64,000 nucleotides of DNA from Nocardioides lacusdianchii (GTDB lineage Bacteria; Actinomycetota; Actinomycetes; Propionibacteriales; Nocardioidaceae): assembly GCF_020102855.1 (NCBI RefSeq), contig NZ_JADHZD010000009.1, positions 124,001 to 188,000 on the forward strand. The letters run 5' to 3'. Below are positions 37,051 to 45,023 of this stretch, in pieces. Each line of letters opens with the position of its first letter. Position 1 is the first letter of the stretch. The notes under the pieces were generated by a model that saw only the letters and a list, made by a program, of their open reading frames with translations, did no database searches and was not told where the DNA came from. The translations under genes and the position numbers were made by a program.

Positions 37051-38289
37051 GTGCACGCCCGGGACCGTGACGCGCCGAGTCGCACCGACCCGGTCGTCGC
37101 GACCATGTCGGAGGTCGTCGGCGGGCCCGTCGGTGACCACGCCACCGCCCACCGTTGGTGGGACGCCTCGCGGGTACTCCTCGGCGCCACCGGTGTCGTC
37201 CTGGCGCTCGGCATGCTCAGCAAGGGCGCGTGCGTGCCCTCGGGGTGGAGCAAGGCCGACCAGCCCTTCGCCCAGCTCTGCTGGAGCAACCTGGCCGGCG
37301 CCCCCGTCGACGCCTCGACCCCGCCGCGTGTCGCCTCGTGGCTCGAGAGGCTGGCCGCCCTCGGGCCGGGCACCGGGACGGTCGCGACCACGGCCGCGCT
37401 CGCCGTGCTGCTGGCGTCGCTCGCCCTCCTGGCCACGGCGCTGCTGACCCGGGTCGACCGCCGTCGCCCGTGGGCGGCGGCCGGCTGGGCACTCAGCCCG
37501 GTCCTCCTCGTGCACTGGCTCTCGTGGGAGCTCGTCGCCGCCGTCGGCGTCGCCGTGCTCCTGTGGGGCTGGACGACCGGCCGCGCCTGGGTGGCCGGCG
37601 TCGGCGCCGGCATCGGTGCGGCGTTCGCGCTCCCGGTCGCGGTGGCCTTCGTCGGCGTGGTCGCCGTCGGTGGCCGGCTGCGCGACCGCGTCGACGCCCT
37701 CGTCGCGGCAGCAGCGGCGTACGTCGTGGTCACGCTGCCCGGCCGCGGCACCACCGAGGACCCGGACCTCGGCTCGATCTGGCTCCTGCTGGAGCAGTCC
37801 GGTGTCGGGGGGTCCCGCGCCACGCGTGCGGTCGTCCAGCTGCTCGTGCTCGCGCTGGCCGCCGTGGCGGCCTGGCGGCTCGTGCGCCGCGCCGGGTCGG
37901 GCCCGGTCACCGCTGCCCGCGTCGGCCTGGTGCTGCTCGCGGCGGCGCTGGTGGTGGCGCCGTCGGCCCCTCCGGAGTCGGCGCTGCTGGTGCTGCCGCT
38001 GGCCGCGATCGCCGTACGCCGCTGGCGCGACCTGCTGGTGTGGCAGGCCCTGCACCTGCTCGGCTGGGTCATCACCGGGTGGTACGTCGGGCAGGCGCTC
38101 GTGCCGACGATCGCCGACGACGCGCGGGCCTACTGGCTGGCGGTGGTGATGCGGGTGGCCGGCCTGGTCTGGCTGGTGGTCGCCGTGCTGCGCGACGCCT
38201 CAGGTGATGACGACGCGGTCGAACTCGGTCGCGGTGAAGCGGACCCGCACCTCGATGTCCTCGCCGATGCGGGGCACCCGCGCGCCTGA
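37051..38289 (+). CDS. Polytopic membrane protein (Rv0051/GT87-like position)
   Basis: 412 residues with roughly ten hydrophobic segments from about residue 40 to 380 (for example LLVLALAAVAAWRLV and VGLVLLAAALVVAPSAPP). Gene order after the PBP matches Rv0051, a membrane protein related to GT-C/GT87 mannosyltransferases. No clear catalytic motif is visible, so the glycosyltransferase link is positional. The hydrophilic C-terminal 30 residues are coded antisense to the last 90 bp of the alanine-racemase-like gene, an unusually long convergent overlap. Confidence 0.65.
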   Translation: MHARDRDAPSRTDPVVATMSEVVGGPVGDHATAHRWWDASRVLLGATGVVLALGMLSKGACVPSGWSKADQPFAQLCWSNLAGAPVDASTPPRVASWLERLAALGPGTGTVATTAALAVLLASLALLATALLTRVDRRRPWAAAGWALSPVLLVHWLSWELVAAVGVAVLLWGWTTGRAWVAGVGAGIGAAFALPVAVAFVGVVAVGGRLRDRVDALVAAAAAYVVVTLPGRGTTEDPDLGSIWLLLEQSGVGGSRATRAVVQLLVLALAAVAAWRLVRRAGSGPVTAARVGLVLLAAALVVAPSAPPESALLVLPLAAIAVRRWRDLLVWQALHLLGWVITGWYVGQALVPTIADDARAYWLAVVMRVAGLVWLVVAVLRDASGDDDAVELGRGEADPHLDVLADAGHPRA

Positions 38290-39285
38290 GGGCACGAAGA
38301 GCATCGACGCCTGCATGTGCGGCGGCTCGGCGAAGAGCCGCTGCTTGCCGTCGATGGAGAAGGGCGAGCGCACGAAGCCGACCGCGTCGAGGCCACCGCG
38401 CGCCAGGGTGGCCGCCCTGGCCTTGAGCGACTGGTCGCCGGTCGGCGCCTCGAGGCCGATGCCGTGGGCGGTGCCGCCGCTGACCACCACGATGTGGCCG
38501 TGCTTGGGGACGCTGCGGCCGCGGTAGCCGAAGACGTCGCCGCGCTCGACCTCGTGCACGTCGAGCACGGTGGCCCCGACCTTCAGCGCCCCGCGGTCGC
38601 CGAGCCAGAGGTCGGTGCCGATGCGGGGCCGGACGGTGAAGTCGGGATAGGTCGTGGCCAGCCGGGCGTGCTCGTCGTGGGTGAGGTGGGAGACGAACAC
38701 CGTGCGGGTGGGCAGGCCCGAGGCCACGATGTCGTTGATGAGCCGGCTCACCTCGCCGAGGTGGGAGGTCGTGTTGAGGGGCAGGTGCATGGCGACGCCC
38801 CGCAGCCCGTTCGAGTGACCGTGCTCCCCGACGTACTCGGCCGCCGTCGCGAGGTCGCGGCGCGTCATGCCGTGGCGTCGCATCGAGGTGAGCTGCTCGA
38901 GCAGGAAGCGCGCGCCGGGGTGGTGCGCGCGGAGCGCGGCCAGGTCCTCGGGCCGGCTCACGGTGTGCACGACCCGCGAGGCGATCCGCGGGTCGAGGGC
39001 GAGCGCGGCGCCGAAGGGACGCCACGGGGTGAGCACCAGGACGTCGCCGTCGTAGCGGCTGGTGGCCTGCTCGACCTCGTCGTAGGTGCCGACCGCGAGC
39101 AGGTCGAGGCGGGCGCCGGTCTGCTCGGCGTGGTCGGCGAGCCACTGGGCGCGGCGCGCGAGCCGGCCCAGCGTCATGCCGTAGCCATTGCCCTTGGCCA
39201 CCGGGACGATGCCGGGGTTCTTGGTCGCGGTCGCGAGGAGGTGGGCGCGCCACCGCTCCCCGTCGACGGTCAGGGTGAGGCTCAT
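38200..39285 (-). CDS. Alanine racemase-like PLP-binding protein
   Basis: 361 residues resembling alanine racemase. The N-terminal barrel has the PLP-lysine motif VPVAKGNGYG (Lys about residue 30) and HLTHDEHARL. The C-terminal beta domain has GDVFGYRGRSVPKHGHIVVV and ends with the typical VRFTATEFDRVVIT. It is shorter than and divergent from canonical Alr, so racemisation is uncertain; it may act on amino acids feeding the neighbouring FemX ligase. The start lies 7 bp after the femX stop, and a similar pair occurs in Streptomyces. Confidence 0.75.
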   Translation of the reverse strand: MSLTLTVDGERWRAHLLATATKNPGIVPVAKGNGYGMTLGRLARRAQWLADHAEQTGARLDLLAVGTYDEVEQATSRYDGDVLVLTPWRPFGAALALDPRIASRVVHTVSRPEDLAALRAHHPGARFLLEQLTSMRRHGMTRRDLATAAEYVGEHGHSNGLRGVAMHLPLNTTSHLGEVSRLINDIVASGLPTRTVFVSHLTHDEHARLATTYPDFTVRPRIGTDLWLGDRGALKVGATVLDVHEVERGDVFGYRGRSVPKHGHIVVVSGGTAHGIGLEAPTGDQSLKARAATLARGGLDAVGFVRSPFSIDGKQRLFAEPPHMQASMLFVPSGARVPRIGEDIEVRVRFTATEFDRVVIT

Positions 39286-39292
39286 CGGCTCC

Positions 39293-40429
39293 TCACCCTC
39301 TCCAGGCGAGGTAGAGCTGGAAGGCCTTGTAGATGGCCCGGTTGATCGGCAGGTCCCACTCGCCGGCGTGCTCGACCGCCTCGCCGCCCGTGCCGACCTT
39401 GAACTGGATCAGCCCGACGTGCGGGTCGTCGGCGTCGAGGGTCTCGGTGATGCCGCGCAGGTCGTAGACGTGGGCGCCGGCGGCCAGGGAGTGGCGGATC
39501 ATCGCCCACTGCACGCCGTTGGATCCGCGGACGTCGCGCTTCTCGGTCGACGAGGCGCCGTAGGAGTACCAGGCATGGGTGCCGACCCGGATGGCGATGG
39601 TCGCCGCGACCAGGTCGCCCTCGTGGCGGGCCAGCCACAGCTGGATCCGGTCGGGGTCCTCGGCGGCGAGCGCGTCGTACATCGTCTCGAAGTAGGAGAG
39701 CGGGCGCGGGGTGAAGTGGTCGCGCTCCGCGGTGTGGGCGTAGAGGTCGTGGAAGGCCTTGAGGTCGCCGCGCTCGCCCAGGGTGACCTCGACGCCGGCC
39801 TTGTCCGCCTTCTTGATGTTGCGGCGCCAGAGCTGGTTCATGCCCGAGAGCACGTCGGCCTCGCTCCGCGGCGCGCCCTCGGCGTCGACCAGCGGGATCT
39901 GGAAGTTGAACTGCGGCTGCCCGGCGGAGAACCCGCCCTCGGTGCCCTGCTGCTGCCAGCCGAGCTCGTGGAGCTGGGCGATCACGCACGCGCCGTCCTG
40001 CGACCGCTCCAGGGGAGGTACGTCGCCGAGGCGGCGTACGGACTCGTCGGCGATGCCGGCCTTGACCTGCTCGGCCGACCAGCGGCGGGTGACCACGGGC
40101 GGTCCCATCCGGACCGCGAAGGCGCCCTGCGCCTTCAGGTGCGCGACGAGCGGGGTGAGCCAGGCCTCGAGGTCGTCGCCCGACCAGTCGATGACCGGGC
40201 CCTCGGGGAGGTAGGCGAGGTAGCGCTTGACCTTGGGCAGCTGGCGGTAGAGGACGAGGCCGACGCCGACCAGCTCGCTGCCGCGCGACCAGCCCACCGA
40301 CTCCGAGCGCCACTCGGACTTCACGCTCGCCCAGGCGGGCGTCTGGAGGAAGCTGGCGGACGACCGGCCAGCGATGAACTCGCGGTGCTCGTGCGCGGAG
40401 ATCGGGCGCAGGCTCAGGGGGGTCGTCAC
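39293..40429 (-). CDS. FemX/FemAB-type lipid II aminoacyltransferase
   Basis: 378-residue peptidoligase expected to transfer the first amino acid (glycine in Streptomyces FemX) from aminoacyl-tRNA to the lipid II stem peptide. It shows two GNAT-like lobes. The first has SASFLQTPAWASVKSEW and YLAYLPEGPVIDW; the second has WRRNIKKADKAGVEV, YSYGASSTEKRDVRGSNGVQ and HVYDLRGITET. The terminal GLIQFKVGTGGEAVEHAGEW, then DLPINRAIYKAF, is family-typical. It suits an LL-diaminopimelate-Gly wall as in Nocardioides, an inference from relatives. Confidence 0.85.
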   Translation of the reverse strand: MTTPLSLRPISAHEHREFIAGRSSASFLQTPAWASVKSEWRSESVGWSRGSELVGVGLVLYRQLPKVKRYLAYLPEGPVIDWSGDDLEAWLTPLVAHLKAQGAFAVRMGPPVVTRRWSAEQVKAGIADESVRRLGDVPPLERSQDGACVIAQLHELGWQQQGTEGGFSAGQPQFNFQIPLVDAEGAPRSEADVLSGMNQLWRRNIKKADKAGVEVTLGERGDLKAFHDLYAHTAERDHFTPRPLSYFETMYDALAAEDPDRIQLWLARHEGDLVAATIAIRVGTHAWYSYGASSTEKRDVRGSNGVQWAMIRHSLAAGAHVYDLRGITETLDADDPHVGLIQFKVGTGGEAVEHAGEWDLPINRAIYKAFQLYLAWRG

Positions 40430-40443
40430 CCCGAGAAGGCTAC

Positions 40444-40482
40444 AAGGGGCCAGGCACGACCCCCGTACGTGTCTGGCCCCTT
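40444..40482 (-). terminator. Hairpin terminator between the endonuclease IV and femX genes
   Basis: Arms AAGGGGCCAGGCAC (40444-40457) and GTGTCTGGCCCCTT (40469-40482) pair at 13 of 14 positions around an 11-nt loop. It would end the kinase-nfo transcript before femX. Confidence 0.75.
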
Positions 40483-40571
40483 CGTGACTACAGACGCGCC
40501 GTGGGCCGATTCGGTTGCACGTCGGGCAGAAATTCTGTCAAGAAGTTCTTGCACCTCCTCGCCCGAGCTCC

Positions 40572-41381
40572 TCAGAGGTGCTCGCGGAGCCAGGCGAAGT
40601 CGGCGACGTGCTCGGCCGCGCCGCCCGGGGTCTCGCAGATCACGGGGGCGCCGGCCTCGCGGACGACCCCGGCGAACTCGTCGGCGGGCAGGCGGCCCTG
40701 GCCGAAGTTGGCGTGGCGGTCGGCACCGGAGTCGAAGTCGTCGCGTGAGTCGTTGGCGTGGACGAGGTCGATGCGCCCGGTGATGGCGCGGATCCGCTCG
40801 ACCGCGTCACCGAGCTCGATGCCGCCGGCCCAGGCGTGGCAGGTGTCGAGGCAGAACCCGACCTGCTCGGCGCCCTCGGCCGAGGAGATCGCGTCCCAGA
40901 CGCCGGCGATCCGGTCGAGGTGGCGGGCCATCGCGTTGTCGCCGCCGGCGGTGTTCTCGATGAGGAGGGGCACCTTGAGGTCGGTGGCCTCGATCGCCTT
41001 GCGCCAGTTGTCGAACCCGACGGCCGGGTCGTCGGACTTGTTGACGTGGCCGCCGTGGACGATGAGCCCCTTCGCGCCGATCTCGGCCGCGGCGTCCATG
41101 TGCTGCTGGAGCAGCTTGCGGCTCGGGATCCGGATCCGGTTGTTGGTCGTGGCGACGTTGACGATGTAGGGGGCGTGGACGTAGAGGTCGACACCCGCCT
41201 CCTGCGCCGCGGCCCGCAGCGCGGTGGCGCCACCCTCGAAGCGCACCTCGGGACCCTTGTAGCCCTGCGGGTCGCCGAGGAAGAACTGCACCAGCAACGT
41301 CCCGCGGGCGAGCGCCTCGGCGACCGGGTCGGTCTGGTCGACGTGGGCCCCGACGGGGAGTGCGGACTGCTGGGAGGTCAT
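40572..41381 (-). CDS. nfo: Endonuclease IV (AP endonuclease)
   Basis: TIM-barrel zinc enzyme that cleaves at abasic sites, 269 residues. Visible metal-binding stretches are VDLYVHAPYIVN, KGLIVHGGHV, LLIENTAGG, GFCLDTCHAWAGG (with the usual Asp and His), DLVHANDSRD and RHANFGQG. The C-terminus has PVICETPGG. The ATG at 41381 overlaps the upstream kinase stop (ATGA), so the two are translationally coupled. Confidence 0.93.
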   Translation of the reverse strand: MTSQQSALPVGAHVDQTDPVAEALARGTLLVQFFLGDPQGYKGPEVRFEGGATALRAAAQEAGVDLYVHAPYIVNVATTNNRIRIPSRKLLQQHMDAAAEIGAKGLIVHGGHVNKSDDPAVGFDNWRKAIEATDLKVPLLIENTAGGDNAMARHLDRIAGVWDAISSAEGAEQVGFCLDTCHAWAGGIELGDAVERIRAITGRIDLVHANDSRDDFDSGADRHANFGQGRLPADEFAGVVREAGAPVICETPGGAAEHVADFAWLREHL

Positions 41382-42313
41382 GGCGTCCAGCCTAGGAGGA
41401 CGCACAGACAGCCGACGACCACGGCGACGAGGCCCGTCACCGCCGCCCACCCCGCCCAGTCGACCTCGGCCGGGAGCGCAGGCGTACGCCGCCGGCGCGG
41501 GGCCGGTCCGAGGCGGTCGGGGACCGGGGGTGGGTCGGCATCGGGCACCGGCAGCCGGCGCAGCAGTCGCAGCGCCGCCTCGGCGGTGGCCAGCCGCTGC
41601 TCGGGGTCGGGGACCAGCAGGCGTTCGACGAGGGGGCGGAGCGGGTGCGACGGGACGTCGCCCTGGTGGGTCGGCGGCAGGCCGGTGATCAGGTCGAGGG
41701 CCACCCGGCCCACGGCGTAGAGGTCCTGCGTGGGCTCGGGCGGCGCGCCCCGCGCCTGCTCGGGGGCCATGTAGCCGTCGGTGCCGATCGCGCCGGGGAC
41801 GGTGGTGAAGCGACGGTCGGCGATCGGGGCCGCCACGCCGAAGTCGCCGAGCCTCAGGTGCGGGTGACCGTCCCCGGTCGCCTCGAGCAGGAGGTTGGCC
41901 GGCTTGACGTCGCGGTGCACCAGTCCGGCGGCGTGCACGGCGGCCAGGCCCGTGAGCAGCTGGTCGAGCAGCAGCGCGACCGTGCCGGCGTCGAGCGGAC
42001 CGTGCTCGCGCAGCAGGTCAGCGACGGAGCCGCCTGCCACCAGCTCCATGGCCAGCACCACCAGGTCGTCCTCGGCCGCCCAGCCCTGGGGCGCGACCAC
42101 GTGCGGGTGGCGCACGCGCACCGCCTGCTCGCGCACGAAGCGCGCCAGGAGCGCCGAGCTGTGCTGGCCGAGCACCTTGACCGCCACGTGGCAGCGAGTG
42201 CGCTCGTCGTACGCCCTCCAGACCGAGCCCATCCCGCCGGTGCCCACTTGGTCGAGCAGGACGTAGCGCCCCGCCACGACGGCGGAGGTGCGGGACGGTG
42301 CTGCTGTGGGCAC
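41378..42313 (-). CDS. Ser/Thr protein kinase, membrane-anchored
   Basis: 311-residue Hanks-type kinase with an intact active site: Gly loop [16 protein letters not shown] lysine, [11 protein letters not shown] catalytic loop, GDFGVAA metal-binding motif and [10 protein letters not shown]. After a basic, Pro-rich linker a single hydrophobic segment ([18 protein letters not shown]) ends the protein, so there is almost no extracellular sensor. GTG start at 42313. The partner nfo suggests no obvious signalling role. Confidence 0.9.
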   Translation of the reverse strand: MPTAAPSRTSAVVAGRYVLLDQVGTGGMGSVWRAYDERTRCHVAVKVLGQHSSALLARFVREQAVRVRHPHVVAPQGWAAEDDLVVLAMELVAGGSVADLLREHGPLDAGTVALLLDQLLTGLAAVHAAGLVHRDVKPANLLLEATGDGHPHLRLGDFGVAAPIADRRFTTVPGAIGTDGYMAPEQARGAPPEPTQDLYAVGRVALDLITGLPPTHQGDVPSHPLRPLVERLLVPDPEQRLATAEAALRLLRRLPVPDADPPPVPDRLGPAPRRRRTPALPAEVDWAGWAAVTGLVAVVVGCLCVLLGWTP

Positions 42314-42552
42314 CGTCCGACGCTAGCCCCTCGCCGGCCTGCCGCGCGGGGCTCGTCCACAGGCCCTGCGGGCCCTCTCCGCAACGATTCCGACGGGTGG
42401 CCCGAGCGCTGGTATCTTTCTCCGGTTGCCTCCGGGCGACACAGCACGAACGTGGCGCCACGACCCAACGTCGTACCTGCGCCGCGAACGCACAGTCCCT
42501 CCTGCCACGGAAAGCCCGTGGCCGCTCTAGCCCAGAGGAGGTGGAGACCGCT

Positions 42553-42843
42553 ATGCGTGCCTATGAAGTGATGGTCATCCTCGACCCGAGTCTCGACGAG
42601 CGCACCATCGAGCCGTCGCTCGACAAGTACCTCAACGTGATCCGCAAGGACGGCGGCTCGGTCGAGTCCGTCGACGTGTGGGGTCGTCGCCGGATGGCGT
42701 ACGAGATCAAGAAGAACGCCGAGGGCATCTACGCCGTCGTCCAGCTGACGGCCGAGCCCGCGACGGTCAAGGAGTTCGACCGCCAGCTCACGCTGAACGA
42801 GTCGATCCTGCGCACGAAGGTCATGCGTCCCGACGCCCACTGA
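42553..42843 (+). CDS. rpsF: 30S ribosomal protein S6
   Basis: 96-residue S6, starting [20 protein letters not shown] with GAGGAGGTGG nine bases upstream. Conserved [18 protein letters not shown] is present, and the C-terminus is [16 protein letters not shown]. First gene of the conserved rpsF-ssb-rpsR-rplI operon. Upstream, 42314-42552 is non-coding and holds the operon promoter; TATCTT near 42412 is a -10 candidate. Confidence 0.97.
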   Translation: MRAYEVMVILDPSLDERTIEPSLDKYLNVIRKDGGSVESVDVWGRRRMAYEIKKNAEGIYAVVQLTAEPATVKEFDRQLTLNESILRTKVMRPDAH

Positions 42844-42966
42844 TCGCCCTCGCGGCATCTGTGGAAAGACACTTCCCGCTGTCGGTCGCTGCCTGTTTGA
42901 TGGGCAGCGCACCGGGAGCACCCCCCGGAACCACCGGCACAGCAGGACATTCTGAGGAGACCTGAC

Positions 42967-43560
42967 ATGGCAGGCGAGACCACGATCACCGTTGTCGGCA
43001 ACCTGGTCGACGACCCGGAGCTGCGGTTCACCCCCTCGGGGGCACCCGTCGCGAACTTCCGGATCGCGTCGACCCCGCGCACCTTCGACCGCCAGACCAA
43101 CGAGTGGAAGGACGGCGACACGCTGTTCCTTGCATGCGCGGTGTGGCGGCAGGCCGCGGAGAACGTCGCCGAGTCCCTCACCAGGGGCATGCGCGTGATC
43201 GTCCAGGGTCGCCTGAAGTCGCGTCAGTACGAGACCCGCGAGGGTGAGAAGCGCACCGTCTTCGAGATCGACGTCGAGGAGGTCGGCCCGTCGCTGCGCT
43301 CCGCATCGGCCAAGGTCACCAAGACGACCCGGTCCGGCGGCGGTGGCGGCGGCTACTCGGGTGGCGGCGGCGGTGGCGGTCAGTCCGCGCCGGCCGGCAA
43401 CGACCCGTGGGCCAGCCCTGCTCCCTCGCAGGGCGGCGGCGGCAACTGGGGCGGCCAGCCCCAGGGCGGCCAGCCGCAGGGTGGCGGCCAGTCCGCCCCG
43501 CCGAACGACCCGTGGGCCACGCCCGGGGTCTCCGGCGGGAACGACGAGCCGCCCTTCTGA
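42967..43560 (+). CDS. ssb: Single-stranded DNA-binding protein
   Basis: Binds single-stranded DNA as a tetramer during replication and repair, 197 residues. The OB fold covers residues 1-115 ([55 protein letters not shown]). A Gly/Gln/Pro-rich linker follows, and the acidic tip NDEPPF binds partner proteins. The Gly-rich linker is long and repetitive. 123 bp after rpsF, with GAGGAG six bases before the ATG. Confidence 0.97.
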   Translation: MAGETTITVVGNLVDDPELRFTPSGAPVANFRIASTPRTFDRQTNEWKDGDTLFLACAVWRQAAENVAESLTRGMRVIVQGRLKSRQYETREGEKRTVFEIDVEEVGPSLRSASAKVTKTTRSGGGGGGYSGGGGGGGQSAPAGNDPWASPAPSQGGGGNWGGQPQGGQPQGGGQSAPPNDPWATPGVSGGNDEPPF

Positions 43561-43565
43561 GGGAC

Positions 43566-43660
43566 CCGCGGCTGAGCCTGCGAAGCCGCGTCAGGTCACC
43601 AGGTTGAGTAGCCCGCACGGCTGAGCTTGCGAAGCCGTGACCAGGGCGTATCGAAACCCC
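43566..43660. repeat. Palindromic repeat remnant between ssb and rpsR
   Basis: Contains GGTTGAGTAGCCC and GGGCGTATCGAAACCCC, variant arms of the family seen at 8551 and 17594. CGGCTGAGC-tgcgaagccg-like segments occur twice (near 43569 and 43619). It separates ssb from rpsR by 194 bp inside an otherwise tight operon. Confidence 0.6.
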
Positions 43661-43754
43661 TCAGCGTGATCCGGAACGACCCAGCAACATATTCGAAACT
43701 CCATTCCGTCCCTGACTTGCCTCGGGGCCGGGCTCACTGAAAGGGAGCACCACA

Positions 43755-43991
43755 ATGGCCAAGGCAATTCTGCGCAAGCCCAAGAAGAAGGTTTGCCAGT
43801 TCTGCAAGGAGAAGGCGACCGGTGTCGACTACAAGGACACCACCCTGCTCCGCAAGTTCATCTCCGACCGCGGCAAGATCCGCGCCCGTCGCGTGACCGG
43901 CAACTGCGTCCAGCACCAGCGCGACGTGGCCATCGCCGTCAAGAACGCGCGCGAGCTCGCCCTGCTGCCCTACACGTCCACCGGTCGCTGA
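43755..43991 (+). CDS. rpsR: 30S ribosomal protein S18 (zinc-binding type)
   Basis: 78 residues with the S18 core [20 protein letters not shown] and LPYTSTGR at the end. It has VCQFC plus NCVQ (Cys14, Cys17, Cys51), the Cys-containing (C+) zinc-binding form. Many actinobacteria also carry a Cys-free paralogue elsewhere used under zinc limitation; that gene is not in this window. GAAAGGGAG precedes the ATG. Confidence 0.96.
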   Translation: MAKAILRKPKKKVCQFCKEKATGVDYKDTTLLRKFISDRGKIRARRVTGNCVQHQRDVAIAVKNARELALLPYTSTGR

Positions 43992-44005
43992 GAGGAGCAC
44001 GAGAC

Positions 44006-44452
44006 ATGAAGCTCATCCTGACGCAGGAAGTCGACGGCCTCGGCGCCCCCGGCGACGTGGTCGAGGTCAAGGACGGCTACGGCCGCAACTACCTCGTTCC
44101 CCGTGGCCTGGGCATCCGCTGGAGCCGTGGCGGCGAGAAGACCATCGAGTCGATCAAGGCTGCCCGCACCGCCCGTGCGGTCCGCGACGCGGACCACGCC
44201 AAGGAGGTCAAGAGCAAGCTCGAGGCCAACGCGGTCAACGTGAAGGTCCGTGCCGGCGAGGGCGGTCGCCTCTTCGGCGCCGTCACCACCTCGGAGATCG
44301 CCGACGCGATCACCGAGGTCTCCGGTGAGAAGGTCGACCGCCGCACGATCGTCGTGGCGAACCCGATCAAGTCGCTCGGCGCCCACGAGGTGTCGGTCAA
44401 GCTGCACGACGAGGTGTCCGCCACGGTGGCCCTCAACGTCGTCCCGGCCTGA
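44006..44452 (+). CDS. rplI: 50S ribosomal protein L9
   Basis: 148 residues, two-domain L9. The N-terminal domain is [19 protein letters not shown], then [14 protein letters not shown], followed by a long connecting helix and a C-terminal domain ([19 protein letters not shown]). It starts 14 bp after rpsR with AGAGGAG upstream. Last gene of the operon, ended by the hairpin at 44481-44512. Confidence 0.97.
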   Translation: MKLILTQEVDGLGAPGDVVEVKDGYGRNYLVPRGLGIRWSRGGEKTIESIKAARTARAVRDADHAKEVKSKLEANAVNVKVRAGEGGRLFGAVTTSEIADAITEVSGEKVDRRTIVVANPIKSLGAHEVSVKLHDEVSATVALNVVPA

Positions 44453-44480
44453 CGCCCCGACGCACCACGCACCACCCGCA

Positions 44481-44512
44481 CGGCCCGCTGCCTCTCCGGA
44501 GGTGGCGGGCCG
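44481..44512 (+). terminator. Terminator after rplI
   Basis: CGGCCCGCTGCCTC (44481-44494) and GAGGTGGCGGGCCG (44499-44512) pair at 12 of 14 positions around a 4-nt loop. It lies between convergent rplI and the lipoprotein gene, so it may serve both. Confidence 0.75.
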
Positions 44513-44521
44513 TTGCGCGTG

Positions 44522-44923
44522 CTACTCGGTGGGCTCGTCGCAGGGCGCGGGCGGCTGGCTGCCGCCGGAGTGGTACTCGTAGGTCTGCCCGGCCACGCGC
44601 AGCGTGATCCTGAGCCCGTCGACGAGGGCCTGGGTGTACATCTGGCCCGGCTTGGCGCAGCCGCGACTGCCGTCGCGCCAGGTGACCTCCTCGGTGGAGA
44701 CCACCTCCACCTCCTCGGTGGTCACGCGCAGGGTGGTGGACAGGTCCTCGACCGCCCGCACGACGTCGGTCGGCGCGCTCGACGAAGGGCTGGCTGGAGG
44801 GCTCGACGATGGGCTGGTGTCCACGGCTGTCTCCTCGCTGTCCGGGGCTGGACCGGCGCCACCACAGGCTGCCACCAGGACGGAGGTCGCCAGCAGCAGG
44901 GGCAGTCGGCGGATCGCGGGCAT
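44522..44923 (-). CDS. Predicted lipoprotein of unknown function
   Basis: 133 residues from the ATG at 44923. Lipoprotein signal peptide MPAIRRLPLLLATSVLVAAC, with lipobox LVAAC and Cys20 as the lipidated residue. A Ser/Pro-rich spacer is followed by a small domain (VVRAVEDLSTTLRVTTEEVE, then SRGCAKPGQMYTQALVDG) with two further cysteines that may pair. I do not recognise the family. The frame extends upstream to 44992, but that would bury the signal peptide. Confidence 0.75.
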   Translation of the reverse strand: MPAIRRLPLLLATSVLVAACGGAGPAPDSEETAVDTSPSSSPPASPSSSAPTDVVRAVEDLSTTLRVTTEEVEVVSTEEVTWRDGSRGCAKPGQMYTQALVDGLRITLRVAGQTYEYHSGGSQPPAPCDEPTE

Positions 44924-44971
44924 CACCCCGGTCTGACGCGAGCCCTGGTGCAAACGTTCCGCAGACGGCGA

Positions 44972-45003
44972 AGGGGCCGGCGGTGGTGTCACCGCCGGCC
45001 CCT
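44972..45003 (-). terminator. Strong hairpin terminator of the subtilase gene
   Basis: Perfect 14-bp stem AGGGGCCGGCGGTG (44972-44985) and CACCGCCGGCCCCT (44990-45003) with a 4-nt loop, 20 bp after the protease stop. Confidence 0.85.
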
Positions 45004-45023
45004 CCGTGTGGATCAGGTGAGGA

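Noticed and set aside
40536..40541. TTGACA on the minus strand upstream of femX as a promoter
   Set aside because: No TANNNT-like -10 at 16-19 bp; the surrounding CAAGAAGTTCTTG palindrome is notable but unexplained.
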